53,144 nt of DNA from Spirochaetales bacterium (GCA_017540815.1 JAFYAI010000014.1:1-53144), one strand, 5' to 3'; positions 1 to 9,100 are shown, counted from the stretch's first letter. Translations and numbers: made by a program. Notes: generated by a model from the letters alone, not told the origin.

Positions 1-1240
1 GGATCCATTTCAGACTGATCTTGCCATCCTCCGGACGCACTCTCACACCAACCGGGCGTGACGGGGGGAGGTTCTTATCATAGTTTATAGTCAGTTCTCT
101 AAACAGAGGAGTCGTGTTATTGTCTGTGCCGGGCAGCATCTCTATCCTAAACTGAATAAACCGAACAGGCTTATGACCAAATTCCGCATTTTTAAGATTT
201 GTCCATGGCAGCAACTCTTCCGACAGGTCATATTTAAACGGCTCATCGGATGTTCTGTAATAATATCTAATCGTGCTGTTATTCTCAGCCACATCATGTG
301 TAATGATCCTATTGATTACGCCTCCGTATTGATCCAACTGCAACACTTTACTGATCACTTCTCCGCCATCGGCTTTATACTTGCCGCCGAAATCATTCTT
401 AACACCACGGAAGATATAGAACTCATCCATAACTCCGGTAAAAGACTTAGCTATCTTAATGATACACCTGTTAGTCTTATGAAATCTCATATCATAGACA
501 CTGCCGTCAAGAGTGCCATCTGATGTGGATATACCAACAGCCTCTTCCATTCCGTTAATATATGCCCTGATGATACCTGTATAAGCATCAAATGTCATAC
601 ATATATGATTCCACTTATCAGGGCAGATACGATTGTAAGATTTTATGCTGATATTCGATACATAATCACTGTTATCCGTGAAGATGTAATTGAAATCACA
701 TATAAGATGTCCATCCTCGATACGATTGACTATGGACTGATCATATACTTCATTATCTTCTTTATTATAATACTGTCGCCCAATCTTAACCAACTCTTCA
801 TTATATGAAGAAGTCACAGGATATATCCAATACTGCAGTGTCCAAGACTCAAGATTAACTCCCGGCTGGAAGAAACTCGTCTTATCACCGCAGATCTCGA
901 TATTGTTATCATCATTAAGGAAATAAGCAGCCCGACCAAGATGACTCCTGTTTTCACTGATAAGGAACTCACTGTATATTGCCGAATATCGTCCGGTCTC
1001 ATCGCTGATCCTGTTGCTCTCGAATGGCAGATACATCTCTGTATCCTGCTTAACTCCGTAAGACTCAGGTTCAATACCCATTGTCACTGAACGGCTGAGC
1101 ATAGTCTGTCGCTCGATATTCCTGCGAACCTGTATGAACTCACTTATATTATTCATCACATTCCATGTGACACTGGCTTCTGCAGCGAAACCGCAAACCG
1201 CAGATGCGGCTATCATCATTGTAATTATCAGTTTTTTCAC
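1..1240 (-). CDS. Secreted LamG-domain protein, 3' end cut by window
   Basis: I read this frame by hand from a GTG at 1240-1238 and found it open for 413 codons to the window edge. GGAG lies 6 bases before the GTG. Residues 1-22 form a signal peptide (two Lys, then a hydrophobic run ending AVCGFAAEA). Residues about 125-285 look like a concanavalin A-like/LamG sandwich: they open with a WTLQYWIYP strand and later have DKWNHICMTFD and IRAYINGMEE, the usual strands of that fold. Near residue 398 a new segment (RPVGVRVRPEDGKISLKW) resembles the first strands of a fibronectin type III domain, so the intact protein is longer. It is probably an exported carbohydrate- or surface-binding protein; the ligand is unknown. 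Confidence 0.85.
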   Translation of the reverse strand, partial: MKKLIITMMIAASAVCGFAAEASVTWNVMNNISEFIQVRRNIERQTMLSRSVTMGIEPESYGVKQDTEMYLPFESNRISDETGRYSAIYSEFLISENRSHLGRAAYFLNDDNNIEICGDKTSFFQPGVNLESWTLQYWIYPVTSSYNEELVKIGRQYYNKEDNEVYDQSIVNRIEDGHLICDFNYIFTDNSDYVSNISIKSYNRICPDKWNHICMTFDAYTGIIRAYINGMEEAVGISTSDGTLDGSVYDMRFHKTNRCIIKIAKSFTGVMDEFYIFRGVKNDFGGKYKADGGEVISKVLQLDQYGGVINRIITHDVAENNSTIRYYYRTSDEPFKYDLSEELLPWTNLKNAEFGHKPVRFIQFRIEMLPGTDNNTTPLFRELTINYDKNLPPSRPVGVRVRPEDGKISLKWI

Positions 1241-1311
1241 GGGACACTCCGCTCACTCTTTTTTTTGATTTTCGGCAGAATGTGAGAATTTATGAGGAAA
1301 ATTTAAAAAAC

Positions 1312-1349
1312 AAAAAAAATGAGACTTCATACTGAAGTCTCATTTTTTC
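1312..1349 (-). terminator. Rho-independent terminator after the nrd operon
   Basis: A 9-bp perfect stem (1321-1329 with 1333-1341) with a 3-base loop, extended by A and T runs on both sides. It lies just past the stop codon of the last nrd gene on the minus strand. The symmetric A/T flanks mean it could work in both directions. Confidence 0.85.
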
Positions 1350-1364
1350 AAATGACTTATTTCT

Positions 1365-1901
1365 TTACACAGCTACATTCTGAACAGTTGTGCCGAATAT
1401 TTTCTGCAGTTCTTCAACAGTGTGCATCTCACCAACTACATTATTGTTCTCGTCGAAGAGAAGAACTGTCGGTGTAGACTTTACACCATACTGCTTAGCC
1501 TGCTCTACTCCGATGTCACCTGTAACATCCAGCATTTCGCCCTGCATCTCCACATTATTCATGAATCGCACTACCGGCGGGCAGTTGCGGCAGAACTGGC
1601 TGTGGAAAAGTTTGTAAGAAGCCGGCTTACCCTGCGGAACACTGCTGTTGATCTCATCAGCAGCAACATGGCGTGGCTCTTTATCTGTCACAGCAGCCAT
1701 TCTCTGCTTGATCTGCTTGTCATTCAGCTCGAATGTCTTGCGATAGTTATACTCCTCCCGCTTGCCTTTGTTCCAGTTAGCAACCGATCTAAAATAACCT
1801 ACAATCCGTGTATATATTTCTGTCTGAGTTCCTTCTACCTCATTATACTTAGCTTCCAATGCTGCGATCTCTTTATCGATGTCCTGTACTGTTCTTTCCA
1901 T
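1365..1901 (-). CDS. Separate glycyl-radical domain fused to thioredoxin domain (class III RNR)
   Basis: A 178-residue protein. Residues about 30-57 match the C-terminal glycyl-radical segment of NrdD: TRIVGYF, with Gly35 as the predicted radical site, followed by the NWNKGKREE stretch typical of that tail. A thioredoxin/glutaredoxin fold follows, with FCRNCPP (Cys104, Cys107) as the redox pair and STPT with the cis-proline near residue 144. Class III reductases keep the radical Gly on the catalytic chain, and nrdD just upstream lacks it. The ATG lies one codon past the nrdD TAA, in the same frame, with GGGAG 8 bases before it. I infer that this chain completes the reductase and brings its own reductant. 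Readthrough of the TAA, giving one fused chain, is the alternative. Confidence 0.85.
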   Translation of the reverse strand: MERTVQDIDKEIAALEAKYNEVEGTQTEIYTRIVGYFRSVANWNKGKREEYNYRKTFELNDKQIKQRMAAVTDKEPRHVAADEINSSVPQGKPASYKLFHSQFCRNCPPVVRFMNNVEMQGEMLDVTGDIGVEQAKQYGVKSTPTVLLFDENNNVVGEMHTVEELQKIFGTTVQNVAV

Positions 1902-1904
1902 TTT

Positions 1905-4028
1905 TTATGCTCCCATTGATTTTTTATTTATAAGCGTTACACGCTCTTTTTTCAGTTTATTTATCTCTCTCATTATCTCGGCTCGCTCCTCTTCTGCACA
2001 CTTCTCACAATGGAAATGCTCACCATTGAGATAGCCGTGTTTCGGGCAGACAGAGAATGTCGGCGAAATCGTGAAATACGGAATGCGGTAGTTATACGCA
2101 ATCGACTTCACAAGGTCACGGCATGCCTGCCAGCTGTTGATCGCCTCACCCAAGAATCCGTGGAATACAGTTCCTCCGGTATACTTAGTCTGCAGCTCTT
2201 CCTGCATATCAAGTGCCTCAAATATATCATCCGTGTAATCAACAGGCAACTGCGATGAGTTAGTATAGAATGGCTCATCCGTTCCGCTGGTGATAATATC
2301 AGGATAACGCTCCTTATCATGCTTAGCAAGACGATAGCTTGTGGACTCGGCAGGAGTCGCTTCAAGATTGAACAGATCCCCCGTCATCTCCTGATAGTCA
2401 GCGATACGCTTGCGCATATAGTCCAATATCTCGATAGCAAAGTCTCGTCCTTCTTTCGTCGTAATATCTTTGCCCATAAAGTTGAGCAGACACTCGTTCA
2501 TACCATTGATACCGATAGTCGAGAAATGACTGTCGAAGTGTTTCAGATACTGCTTAGTATACGGGAACAAGCCATTCTCCATCAATCGATTGATCACCTT
2601 ACGCTTAGTCGTAAGACTCTCGGCTGCCAGATCCATCAGATATTTGAGCCGATCGAAAAACTGTGTCTTAGTCTTAGCCAAATATCCGATACGCGGCAGA
2701 TTAATCGTAACAACACCGATAGAACCTGTCATCTCATCTGCACCAAACAGACCGCCGCCTTTCTTGCGAAGCTCACGCTTGTCAAGCTGCAGTCGGCAGC
2801 ACATTGATCGAACATCGCTCGGATTGAGATCACTGTTGATGAAGTTCTGGAAATACGGAGTACCGTATTTGGCAGTCATCTCAAACAGGAGTTTGGCATT
2901 CTCAGAATCCCAATCAAAGTCTTTAGTCACATTGTAAGTCGGGATAGGATAGCCAAATCCACGACCGTTAGCATCACCTTCAATCATTATCTCGATGAAT
3001 GCCTTATTGATCATATCCATCTCTTTCTGATAGTCACCGTAAGTCGTGTTCAGTTTCACACCGCCGACAATCGCAGGCTTATCACGCAGATCGTCAGGAA
3101 CAGTCCAGTCAAGCGTAATATTGGTAAACGGAGCCTGAGAGCCCCATCTGGACGGAGTATTGACACCGAAGATGAAACTTTGTATAGACTGCTTAACTTC
3201 ATCATAGTTAAGTCCGTCTGCACGCACAAACGGAGCAAGATAAGTATCGAAACTTGAGAATGCCTGTGCACCGGCCCACTCATTCTGCATAATGCCGAGG
3301 AAGTTCACAATCTGGAAAATCAGAGTATACATGTGCTTGGCAGGCTTGGAACTGATCTTGCCTTTGACACCGCCCAAACCTTCCTCGATGAGCTGTCGAA
3401 GAGACCATCCTGCACAGTAACCGCTGAACATACTCAGATCGTGAATATGGAAGTCAGCATTGCGGTGAGCCTCAGCAACTTCCGGCGAATATATATTCTG
3501 CAGCCAGTAGTTAGCGGTAATAGCACCGGAGTTATGAAGGATAAGACCACCCAGCGAGTAATTAACATTGGCATTCTCATTGACACGCCAATCCATCTGA
3601 CTAAGATAACCGTCCATCGTCGAATCAATATCGAGGAACAGCTGCTTAGAGTCACGCATAACTTTGTGTTTCTCACGATAAATGATGTAATTCTTCGCAA
3701 GAACAACCTCACGCTGCTCAATCAGCACCTCTTCTACAATGTCCTGTATCTCTTCGATAGCAGGTGCAGAGTTGGCATGACGCTTCTTCATAAACTCTTT
3801 GAGCTTCTCTTCAACGCAGTCTGTCAGGTGTGCTACCTTTTTAGTATCATCAATGCCATTCTCAATGGCTGCCTTATTAATCGCATCGAAAATCTTCTGT
3901 TTGTTGTAGACTTCAAGCTGTCCATCGCGTTTGATGACATGCTTAACTACAAAGTCGGATGAATCATCAGCTTTGTCTTGCAGACCTAAGAAATCTCTTC
4001 GCCAGCTGGTAAGTGATTTATCTCCCAT
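1905..4028 (-). CDS. nrdD: Anaerobic ribonucleoside-triphosphate reductase, catalytic chain without radical domain
   Basis: 707 residues; class III RNR, which reduces ribonucleotides to deoxyribonucleotides without oxygen. An N-terminal ATP-cone starts at VIKRDGQ (about residue 28) and serves as the allosteric site. The barrel follows, with the active-site cysteine segment SMCCRLQLD near residues 405-413 and GGGLFGADEMTGSIG after it. Near residues 660-680 is a metal-binding knuckle (CPKH...CEKC). The chain then becomes a Lys/Glu-rich helix and stops at TAA (1905-1907) before any RVxGY glycyl-radical motif, which is encoded by the next frame. It sits 12 bases after nrdR in one operon. No nrdG activase gene is present in the window. 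Confidence 0.93.
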   Translation of the reverse strand: MGDKSLTSWRRDFLGLQDKADDSSDFVVKHVIKRDGQLEVYNKQKIFDAINKAAIENGIDDTKKVAHLTDCVEEKLKEFMKKRHANSAPAIEEIQDIVEEVLIEQREVVLAKNYIIYREKHKVMRDSKQLFLDIDSTMDGYLSQMDWRVNENANVNYSLGGLILHNSGAITANYWLQNIYSPEVAEAHRNADFHIHDLSMFSGYCAGWSLRQLIEEGLGGVKGKISSKPAKHMYTLIFQIVNFLGIMQNEWAGAQAFSSFDTYLAPFVRADGLNYDEVKQSIQSFIFGVNTPSRWGSQAPFTNITLDWTVPDDLRDKPAIVGGVKLNTTYGDYQKEMDMINKAFIEIMIEGDANGRGFGYPIPTYNVTKDFDWDSENAKLLFEMTAKYGTPYFQNFINSDLNPSDVRSMCCRLQLDKRELRKKGGGLFGADEMTGSIGVVTINLPRIGYLAKTKTQFFDRLKYLMDLAAESLTTKRKVINRLMENGLFPYTKQYLKHFDSHFSTIGINGMNECLLNFMGKDITTKEGRDFAIEILDYMRKRIADYQEMTGDLFNLEATPAESTSYRLAKHDKERYPDIITSGTDEPFYTNSSQLPVDYTDDIFEALDMQEELQTKYTGGTVFHGFLGEAINSWQACRDLVKSIAYNYRIPYFTISPTFSVCPKHGYLNGEHFHCEKCAEEERAEIMREINKLKKERVTLINKKSMGA

Positions 4029-4040
4029 TTTACACTCCGT

Positions 4041-4496
4041 TTAATCTAATACTTCTTTAATCTTCTCTTTAAACTCATTCTCTTCATTTATATACACAGA
4101 TGCAAATCTGATATATGCAACTTTGTCAATATCACGCAGAGCATCCATTACAAAATCACCAACTTCCGCAGAAGAGATCTCCATCGAACCGGCACTGTAT
4201 GCTTTGGCATTGATCTTCTCCTCTATCTCCGAAGCAACCTTCTCAATAGTCTCCTGCGATACGGGGCGTTTCTCAACAGCCTTGCTGATACCGTTAATCA
4301 CCTTCTGAATATTGAAGTCCTCTCTGCGTCCGTCACGCTTGACGACCATAACAGACTTCTCCTTAACATGCTCATACGATGTAAACCGATAGCCGCAGTT
4401 CAGACACTCTCGCCGTCTGCGAAGTGTGCTGCCACCGTCAGCCTGTCTCGTCTCCAATACTTTATCATCTAATGATGAACATTTCGGACATCTCAT
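4041..4496 (-). CDS. nrdR: Transcriptional repressor NrdR
   Basis: 151 residues, the normal NrdR length. The N-terminal zinc ribbon has CPKC at residues 3-6 and CLNC near 31-34, with the RRRREC and YRFTSYE segments between and after, as in the family. An ATP-cone starts at VVKRDGRRE near residue 51 and senses ATP/dATP. NrdR represses ribonucleotide reductase operons. Here it is the first gene of an operon with nrdD, and a near-perfect NrdR box lies between its promoter and start codon, so it probably represses itself and nrdD together. Confidence 0.97.
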   Translation of the reverse strand: MRCPKCSSLDDKVLETRQADGGSTLRRRRECLNCGYRFTSYEHVKEKSVMVVKRDGRREDFNIQKVINGISKAVEKRPVSQETIEKVASEIEEKINAKAYSAGSMEISSAEVGDFVMDALRDIDKVAYIRFASVYINEENEFKEKIKEVLD

Positions 4497-4560
4497 AACT
4501 ATAACACTCTTAAAATCTTAACAGAATCTCCCAATTTGCGTTGATTTTCATATATCTCTA

Positions 4561-4580
4561 AAACACTAAATATAGTGTTT
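4561..4580. promoter_or_regulatory. NrdR box
   Basis: ACACTAAATATAGTGT at 4563-4578, extended to a 20-bp near-palindrome by AAAC/GTTT. It fits the known NrdR box form (ACACwATATATwGTGT). It lies about 12 bases downstream of the expected transcription start, so bound repressor would block the polymerase. Boxes usually come in pairs about 31 bases apart; I see no good second copy. Confidence 0.85.
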
Positions 4581-4596
4581 TTATTTATTTATCGAA

Positions 4597-4625
4597 ATAA
4601 TATCATACTAAATAAATATTGTCAA
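4597..4625 (-). promoter_or_regulatory. nrdR-nrdD promoter
   Basis: On the minus strand TTGACA (4625-4620), a 17-base spacer and TATTAT (4602-4597). The predicted start is near 4590, upstream of the NrdR box. Confidence 0.85.
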
Positions 4626-4851
4626 TAGGATTTTAAATAATTTTTTTGCAAAAAAAATCATAATTTTGCATAATTATCGCAAGCATTATGAGTTAAGCAA
4701 AATATTTTTTTTGAGATTTTTTCCATACCAATCAAAAAAATTCGTTTAAAGCAATCTATCGAAGTTATGGATTTTGCGATGAATTTATAACTGATTTTTT
4801 GAAAAAAATGGCATAAAAAGGCAAAAAAACAGGGTGAAAATGAATTTTTTT

Positions 4852-4910
4852 AAGACCTCACCCCTGCCTTCGGCATCCCCTCTCCATCGAAAATCGACGG
4901 AGAGGGGCTT
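4852..4910. repeat. CCTCACCCC-type palindromic repeat, intergenic copy
   Basis: It begins AAGACCTCACCCCTGCC, then a hairpin: CCCCTCTCC (4877-4885) pairs with GGAGAGGGG (4899-4907). The same leader and hairpin core occur twice inside the type IIG gene (7512-7660). Confidence 0.75.
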
Positions 4911-4977
4911 CGACTGTCGTAATCGGTTTGTAAATTCGTCGGAGACTCTCTTTGCGATAAACTGATTGACGAAGTGG

Positions 4978-4987
4978 CACAATTGTG
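4978..4987. repeat. Iterated palindrome CACAATTGTG, copy 1
   Basis: The only intergenic copy. Others are at 10397-10406, 13457-13466, 14716-14725, 25668-25677, 41053-41062 and 43873-43882. Confidence 0.85.
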
Positions 4988-5029
4988 ATATAAACTTAGA
5001 AACATAAAATATAGAAGCATAGGAAAAAT

Positions 5030-5220
5030 ATGACAAAATTTAACTGTCCCATTTGCGGACAACCAACCTTAACCGAGGAATAACCAACCACATATTCCGA
5101 TTTAGACAATTTTTGAATGAAACAGCGACCGACGAGGAAAAACAGTTGTTGTCAGAACCTAAAATAGATTTTGACAAATGCTGTCAGTTTCGCAAACGGC
5201 ACAATAATAAGTTGTTTTGA
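5030..5220 (+). pseudogene. Frameshifted small zinc-ribbon protein remnant
   Basis: An ATG at 5030 after AGGA opens MTKFNCPICGQPTLTEE with a CxxC knuckle, then meets TAA at 5081. In another frame from about 5068 the sequence is open to TGA at 5218-5220 and reads like the rest of a small charged protein (NETATDEEKQLLSEPK, then CCQFRKRH). Joining the two frames near 5068-5080 gives a protein of about 63 residues. This looks like a gene broken by one indel. It could also be two chance frames, so confidence is low. Confidence 0.35.
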
Positions 5221-5266
5221 CATTTAAGTAACGAAATGCCCTTTCTGGCATTTCGTTACTTAAATG
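5221..5266. terminator. 20-bp perfect hairpin, possible terminator
   Basis: Positions 5221-5240 are the exact reverse complement of 5247-5266, with a 6-base loop. A short T run follows. It directly abuts the stop of the zinc-ribbon remnant. The stem is much longer than an ordinary terminator and resembles the perfect palindromes at 29077-29130 and 39858-39900 in design, though not in sequence. Confidence 0.6.
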
Positions 5267-5302
5267 TTTCGCTGAAATTACATTATATTTTTTATAAATC
5301 TC

Positions 5303-5330
5303 TTGATTTTTCTTTTTTTTTTGGTATAAT
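5303..5330 (+). promoter_or_regulatory. Promoter of PIN-domain gene
   Basis: TTGATT (5303-5308), a 16-base T-rich spacer, then TATAAT (5325-5330). GAGG at 5341-5344 is the ribosome site for the ATG at 5354. Confidence 0.65.
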
Positions 5331-5353
5331 TACTATAAAAGAGGCATCTTACT

Positions 5354-5857
5354 ATGGAAAAAATATTTAACAAAATTAAAGTATATCTTGACACATCGGT
5401 TATCAGTTATTTGGAGCAGTCCGATGCACCCGAGCAAATGCAAATTACTCGTGAAATATGGGAAACCTTGAAAAACGGCAGATATGATATTTATATCTCA
5501 AATGTAGTTTTTAAGGAACTGTCGGAATGTTCCGATGAAAAAAAAACTCAGATATTGTTAAATCACTTAAACGAGATAGATTATAAGTATGTCAATGTAA
5601 CAGAAAAAGCAGTTGCTTTAGCAGAAAAAATTGTTGATTTCGGTATTTTAAAAAAAAGAAGTTTTGATGATTGCCAGCATATCGCAGCTGCTATTATGAG
5701 TAATTGTGATGTGATTATGTCTTGGAATTTCAAGCATATCGTGAATATCAATACCATGAAAGGTATAAAAGTCTTAACAACACTGGAAGGATATAAAGAT
5801 ATACTGATTTATTCACCGGAAGCATTTCAGATTGATAAGGAGAGTAACGATGACTGA
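5354..5857 (+). CDS. PIN-domain ribonuclease, VapC-like
   Basis: 167 residues with the PIN nuclease layout. The first acidic residue is in VYLDTSVISYLE (about residues 11-21), the second is the Glu of VFKELSEC (near 55), and a third acidic cluster is in RSFDDCQHIAAA (near 99). A late Trp/Asn segment (MSWNFKHIV) follows. Such proteins bind magnesium and cut RNA, usually as the toxin of a toxin-antitoxin pair. The next gene overlaps its last codons by 8 bases, so the two are translated together. Order is toxin first, unlike most vapBC pairs. A restriction-modification gene lies convergently beyond it, giving a small defence-like cluster. Confidence 0.8.
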   Translation: MEKIFNKIKVYLDTSVISYLEQSDAPEQMQITREIWETLKNGRYDIYISNVVFKELSECSDEKKTQILLNHLNEIDYKYVNVTEKAVALAEKIVDFGILKKRSFDDCQHIAAAIMSNCDVIMSWNFKHIVNINTMKGIKVLTTLEGYKDILIYSPEAFQIDKESNDD

Positions 5858-6056
5858 ACATTCAATAGGATTAAAGAAACCCGTTTTATCACCTCGGTTT
5901 GATGTAGAAGATATTCAGCGGTTGCGAGAATATAATTCCCTGCGTCATTGGGGAATGTCTCATGCGGATATAGTTGCCGAAACTTATGAGGCAACTGCCG
6001 ATATTATTGAACAGTTTGTCAAAAGCGGTCATGCTCACTTTGTGAACATCGAATGA
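5850..6056 (+). CDS. Small partner of the PIN protein, possible antitoxin
   Basis: 68 residues from the ATG at 5850, chosen because AAGGAG lies 7-8 bases upstream. It overlaps the PIN gene by 8 bases. The sequence is acidic and helix-rich with no family I can name: a short basic N-terminus (GLKKPVLSPRF), then DVEDIQRLREYN and a helical tail with FVKSGHAHF. By position and size it is probably the antitoxin of the preceding PIN toxin. This is inference from context only; no DNA-binding motif is evident. Confidence 0.6.
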   Translation: MTEHSIGLKKPVLSPRFDVEDIQRLREYNSLRHWGMSHADIVAETYEATADIIEQFVKSGHAHFVNIE

Positions 6057-6136
6057 CAGAAAATCAAGTAAACAATCTCCTCAGAAGCACATCCCGGTAT
6101 TTTCGTTAGAAAACACCTGGATGTGTCTTATACACT

Positions 6137-9100
6137 CTACTTCCCTTCCACCACTCTTATCTCATCATCAGTCAGTCCGTACAGTTTATACACACTGTTA
6201 TTTATCTGCCGGTCTATTAAATCTATCTTCTGTTCCAGCATTCTTTTGTCACTGTCACTCATTGCATTGGCGAGTTGCGTTTTGGCAAGCATCATCTGTT
6301 CTGCAAGTGAAGCAAGTTTTTGAGCCGTTTCATCATCAAGTTTAGGGAGAGGGAAAGGCTCAAGATATTTTGTTTTGAAACGAAAATATCCGCCGCGAAG
6401 CGAAGTTCCTGTTTTTTGCAAAAAGTACCAAGTAACAGAAGAATTCAAAATTGCAAGATACGCTTTATAAAGACGATCATCGGGATTATTGAGAACTAAA
6501 CCATAAGATGTATCATTATGGAAATAACCAATGTCATCAAACACCATTGATGATCCATAACAAATATCAGGCGTAAGAATTTTCTTTGAAGTCAGATTTA
6601 ATATATTTCTTGCATTCCAAAGAGCATACCATATTGGATATTTCATTGAAGCAGAGCCTCGGCTTTCCAAGCGTTTCTTTATTGACAAGAAATATTCATA
6701 ACAGTTCGGGAAATTTTCTTTCATCTCTTTTTCTGTATAAAAAACGGTTTTATTTTCAATCAAATGATATGGGAAAATAATATATTCATTTTTATGTATA
6801 AGTTCATATCTGGAAATTGTTTTTCCTGTAAAAATAGGCTTACAAATTTCTTTTTCAATCTTTATCCTTGATTCCGTTGCAGCAGAAAAGCCTTCTATCA
6901 TTTTATCACTTTCAATACAATCTGTAAGATAAAAAGCCTTATTATCTCCGCTGACAATTCCCTGAAAAATACCTTTAAAAATATCTTTTACAGTAAAAGG
7001 CATTGTATTTAATTTATCAAGAATTACATTATCATCTGATTTTGTTATATTCCATTTATCGATGGTTGATAAACTTTTTTCATCTATTTTCTCAAAATTT
7101 ATTACATTTTCAATTTCTTTTGGTTTCACCTGAGCAAAGTCAAATTCTTTATTGCCGTGAGAAAGTCCAACAATACAGGTATAAACGCTTGCTCTCTCAA
7201 AAACCTGCTCCGCTCCAAAATGAACAAGGTAGCGAAGAGCGTTATTATCATATATAAATTTACGAATTCCTGTGCCAAAGTCAGCATTAATAAATTTATG
7301 CGGCAATATAAATGAAAGAATACCGTCTTTATTCAAGAGAGAAAAACCTCGTTCCATAAACAGAATATAAAAATCAAATCTTCCTGTCGCCGACTTATAT
7401 TTCTTCTCATAAAATTTTGATTCTTCTTCGTAATTCTCACGCAGTCCCTGCACTCTAAGGTACGGCGGATTGCCAATCACACAATCGAAACCGCCAAGTG
7501 ACGCTTGTGAGGAGACCTCACCCCCTGCCCCTCTCCGATGCGGAGAGGGAAGATTACCGTCGTTATTGGTCATAAAGTCCGTCGAAGCGGCACTATCCAT
7601 AGAAGAAAAGACACAGTTCCCCTTCTCCACTTTGGAGAAGGGGTTAGGGGTTGAGGTCTTATCAGAAGAGGCGTAATTCTGTGAGGTCTTTGTCAAAGTA
7701 GTCTTAAATACATCTGCGAACTCAGTCCCCCAATCAAAGGCATTAATCTTTCTCTGTTTAGACATATCGAACAGGAGAATGTCTTTATCATCATAGTAGT
7801 CACTGCCGATAAGAGAGTTGCCGCATTTAATATTGCCGCTCATCGACGGAAGGATTTTTTCCGACAGATCAGACTGCCGAAACAAAAGTGTTTGACCATG
7901 TGACAGGGCTTTGCCTTCATTCTCAAGAAGTTTGAGGAACAATGACAGCTTCGTAACTTCGACTGCCTGAGCATCAATGTCCACGCCATAGATATTGTTA
8001 ATCAGTATCCGACGCTTCTCTTCGACAGAGAGTTTATAGTCATGAGTAACAGAGTCTTTATAAATGATGCCTTTCTTTTCATAGTATAGAATGTCTTTAC
8101 TAAGATAATAATCCAAATGCCAATCAAGCAAATACTGATATGCACCGACAAGGAAACTGCCGGAACCGCAGGCAGGATCAAGGAAACGCATTTTCGATAC
8201 TTCATCAGGAGTTTTGCCTTCGATTTTCTTGCCGATAGTCTGACGAACAATATACTTGACAATATACGGCGGTGTATAATAGACTCCGCCGGCTTTCTGC
8301 ACTTCAGGTTTCTCAATAATCTCAACGGAATGTCCGTTTTTCGTTTTCCGCGAGAACCGAATAATCTTGCCCAAGAACTGTTCATAGATAGAACCAAGTA
8401 TCTCAACCGGCAGAACACTGAACTCATACTGACATTCAGGATAGTAGAGTGCGTTAATAATAAGGCAAAGAGTTTTATCCGAAATGTTTAGACTGTCAAG
8501 CCATTTATCGGAAGCAAACAGACCTGCGTTAAATTTGTCATTAGCCGCGCAGAAGAGTTTTTTCAACTGAAGATAGATGTCGATTTTACCATCAGCAATC
8601 TTTTTGAGTGAATTATATTCTTCAATCTCTTTATCTTCACAGATTCGCAGGAACAGAATGCGGTCAATGATACGCTGAACGGCTGATGTCAGATTATATT
8701 CATCAATGTCCTCATTATGCAGTGCAATATCTTCAGCCAAATATGCACGCCACTGCTCTATCATTGCAAGAATATCATCATCAACTGTTGCTGTTCCTTT
8801 TTTATCTTTGGCACTTTCATAGAATGTGTCGAAATGACCAAGATCTACGGCTTCCCAGCTGATTTTTTTATACAACTCCTCAAATTTATCGGGAAACTGC
8901 TGATATGTTATATATTCAATGCGAGCCGCCGCAGAATTATCAGTTTTCTTCGGTTTGATGCGGGTATCATAGATAGCCAACTCTTGGAAATCGGTCAAAA
9001 TGGCGATTGGCATTTTAGATGTGTAAGCATATCGACGCACCTGCAATGCCGGTGACGGATCATTTTTCAGATCTATGCTTGGCTGTTTGGCTTCGATATA

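Larger units (their letters stand above)
4626..5029. other. AT-rich non-coding stretch
   Basis: About 400 bases without a convincing gene. The first 220 bases are strongly AT-rich with A and T runs and no clear motif. A palindromic repeat (4852-4910) and one copy of the iterated palindrome CACAATTGTG (4978-4987) follow. An 83-codon minus-strand frame across 4785-5036 runs through the repeat and shows no protein features. Confidence 0.6.

Noticed and set aside
173..808. Plus-strand frames of 67-116 codons over the first kilobase
   Set aside because: They lie opposite the minus-strand LamG gene, which has a signal peptide, ribosome site and domain pattern; the plus frames have none.
1899..1907. 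Selenocysteine or pyrrolysine recoding at the nrdD stop
   Set aside because: The stop is TAA, not TGA or TAG, and a good ribosome site precedes the next ATG.
4595..4630. Second NrdR box
   Set aside because: An AT-rich near-palindrome around 4604-4623 has the wrong half-site bases and spacing; it overlaps the -10 to -35 region.
4785..5036. An 83-codon minus-strand frame with a hydrophobic tail
   Set aside because: It runs through a palindromic repeat, has no ribosome site or family pattern, and its composition follows the AT-rich non-coding DNA.
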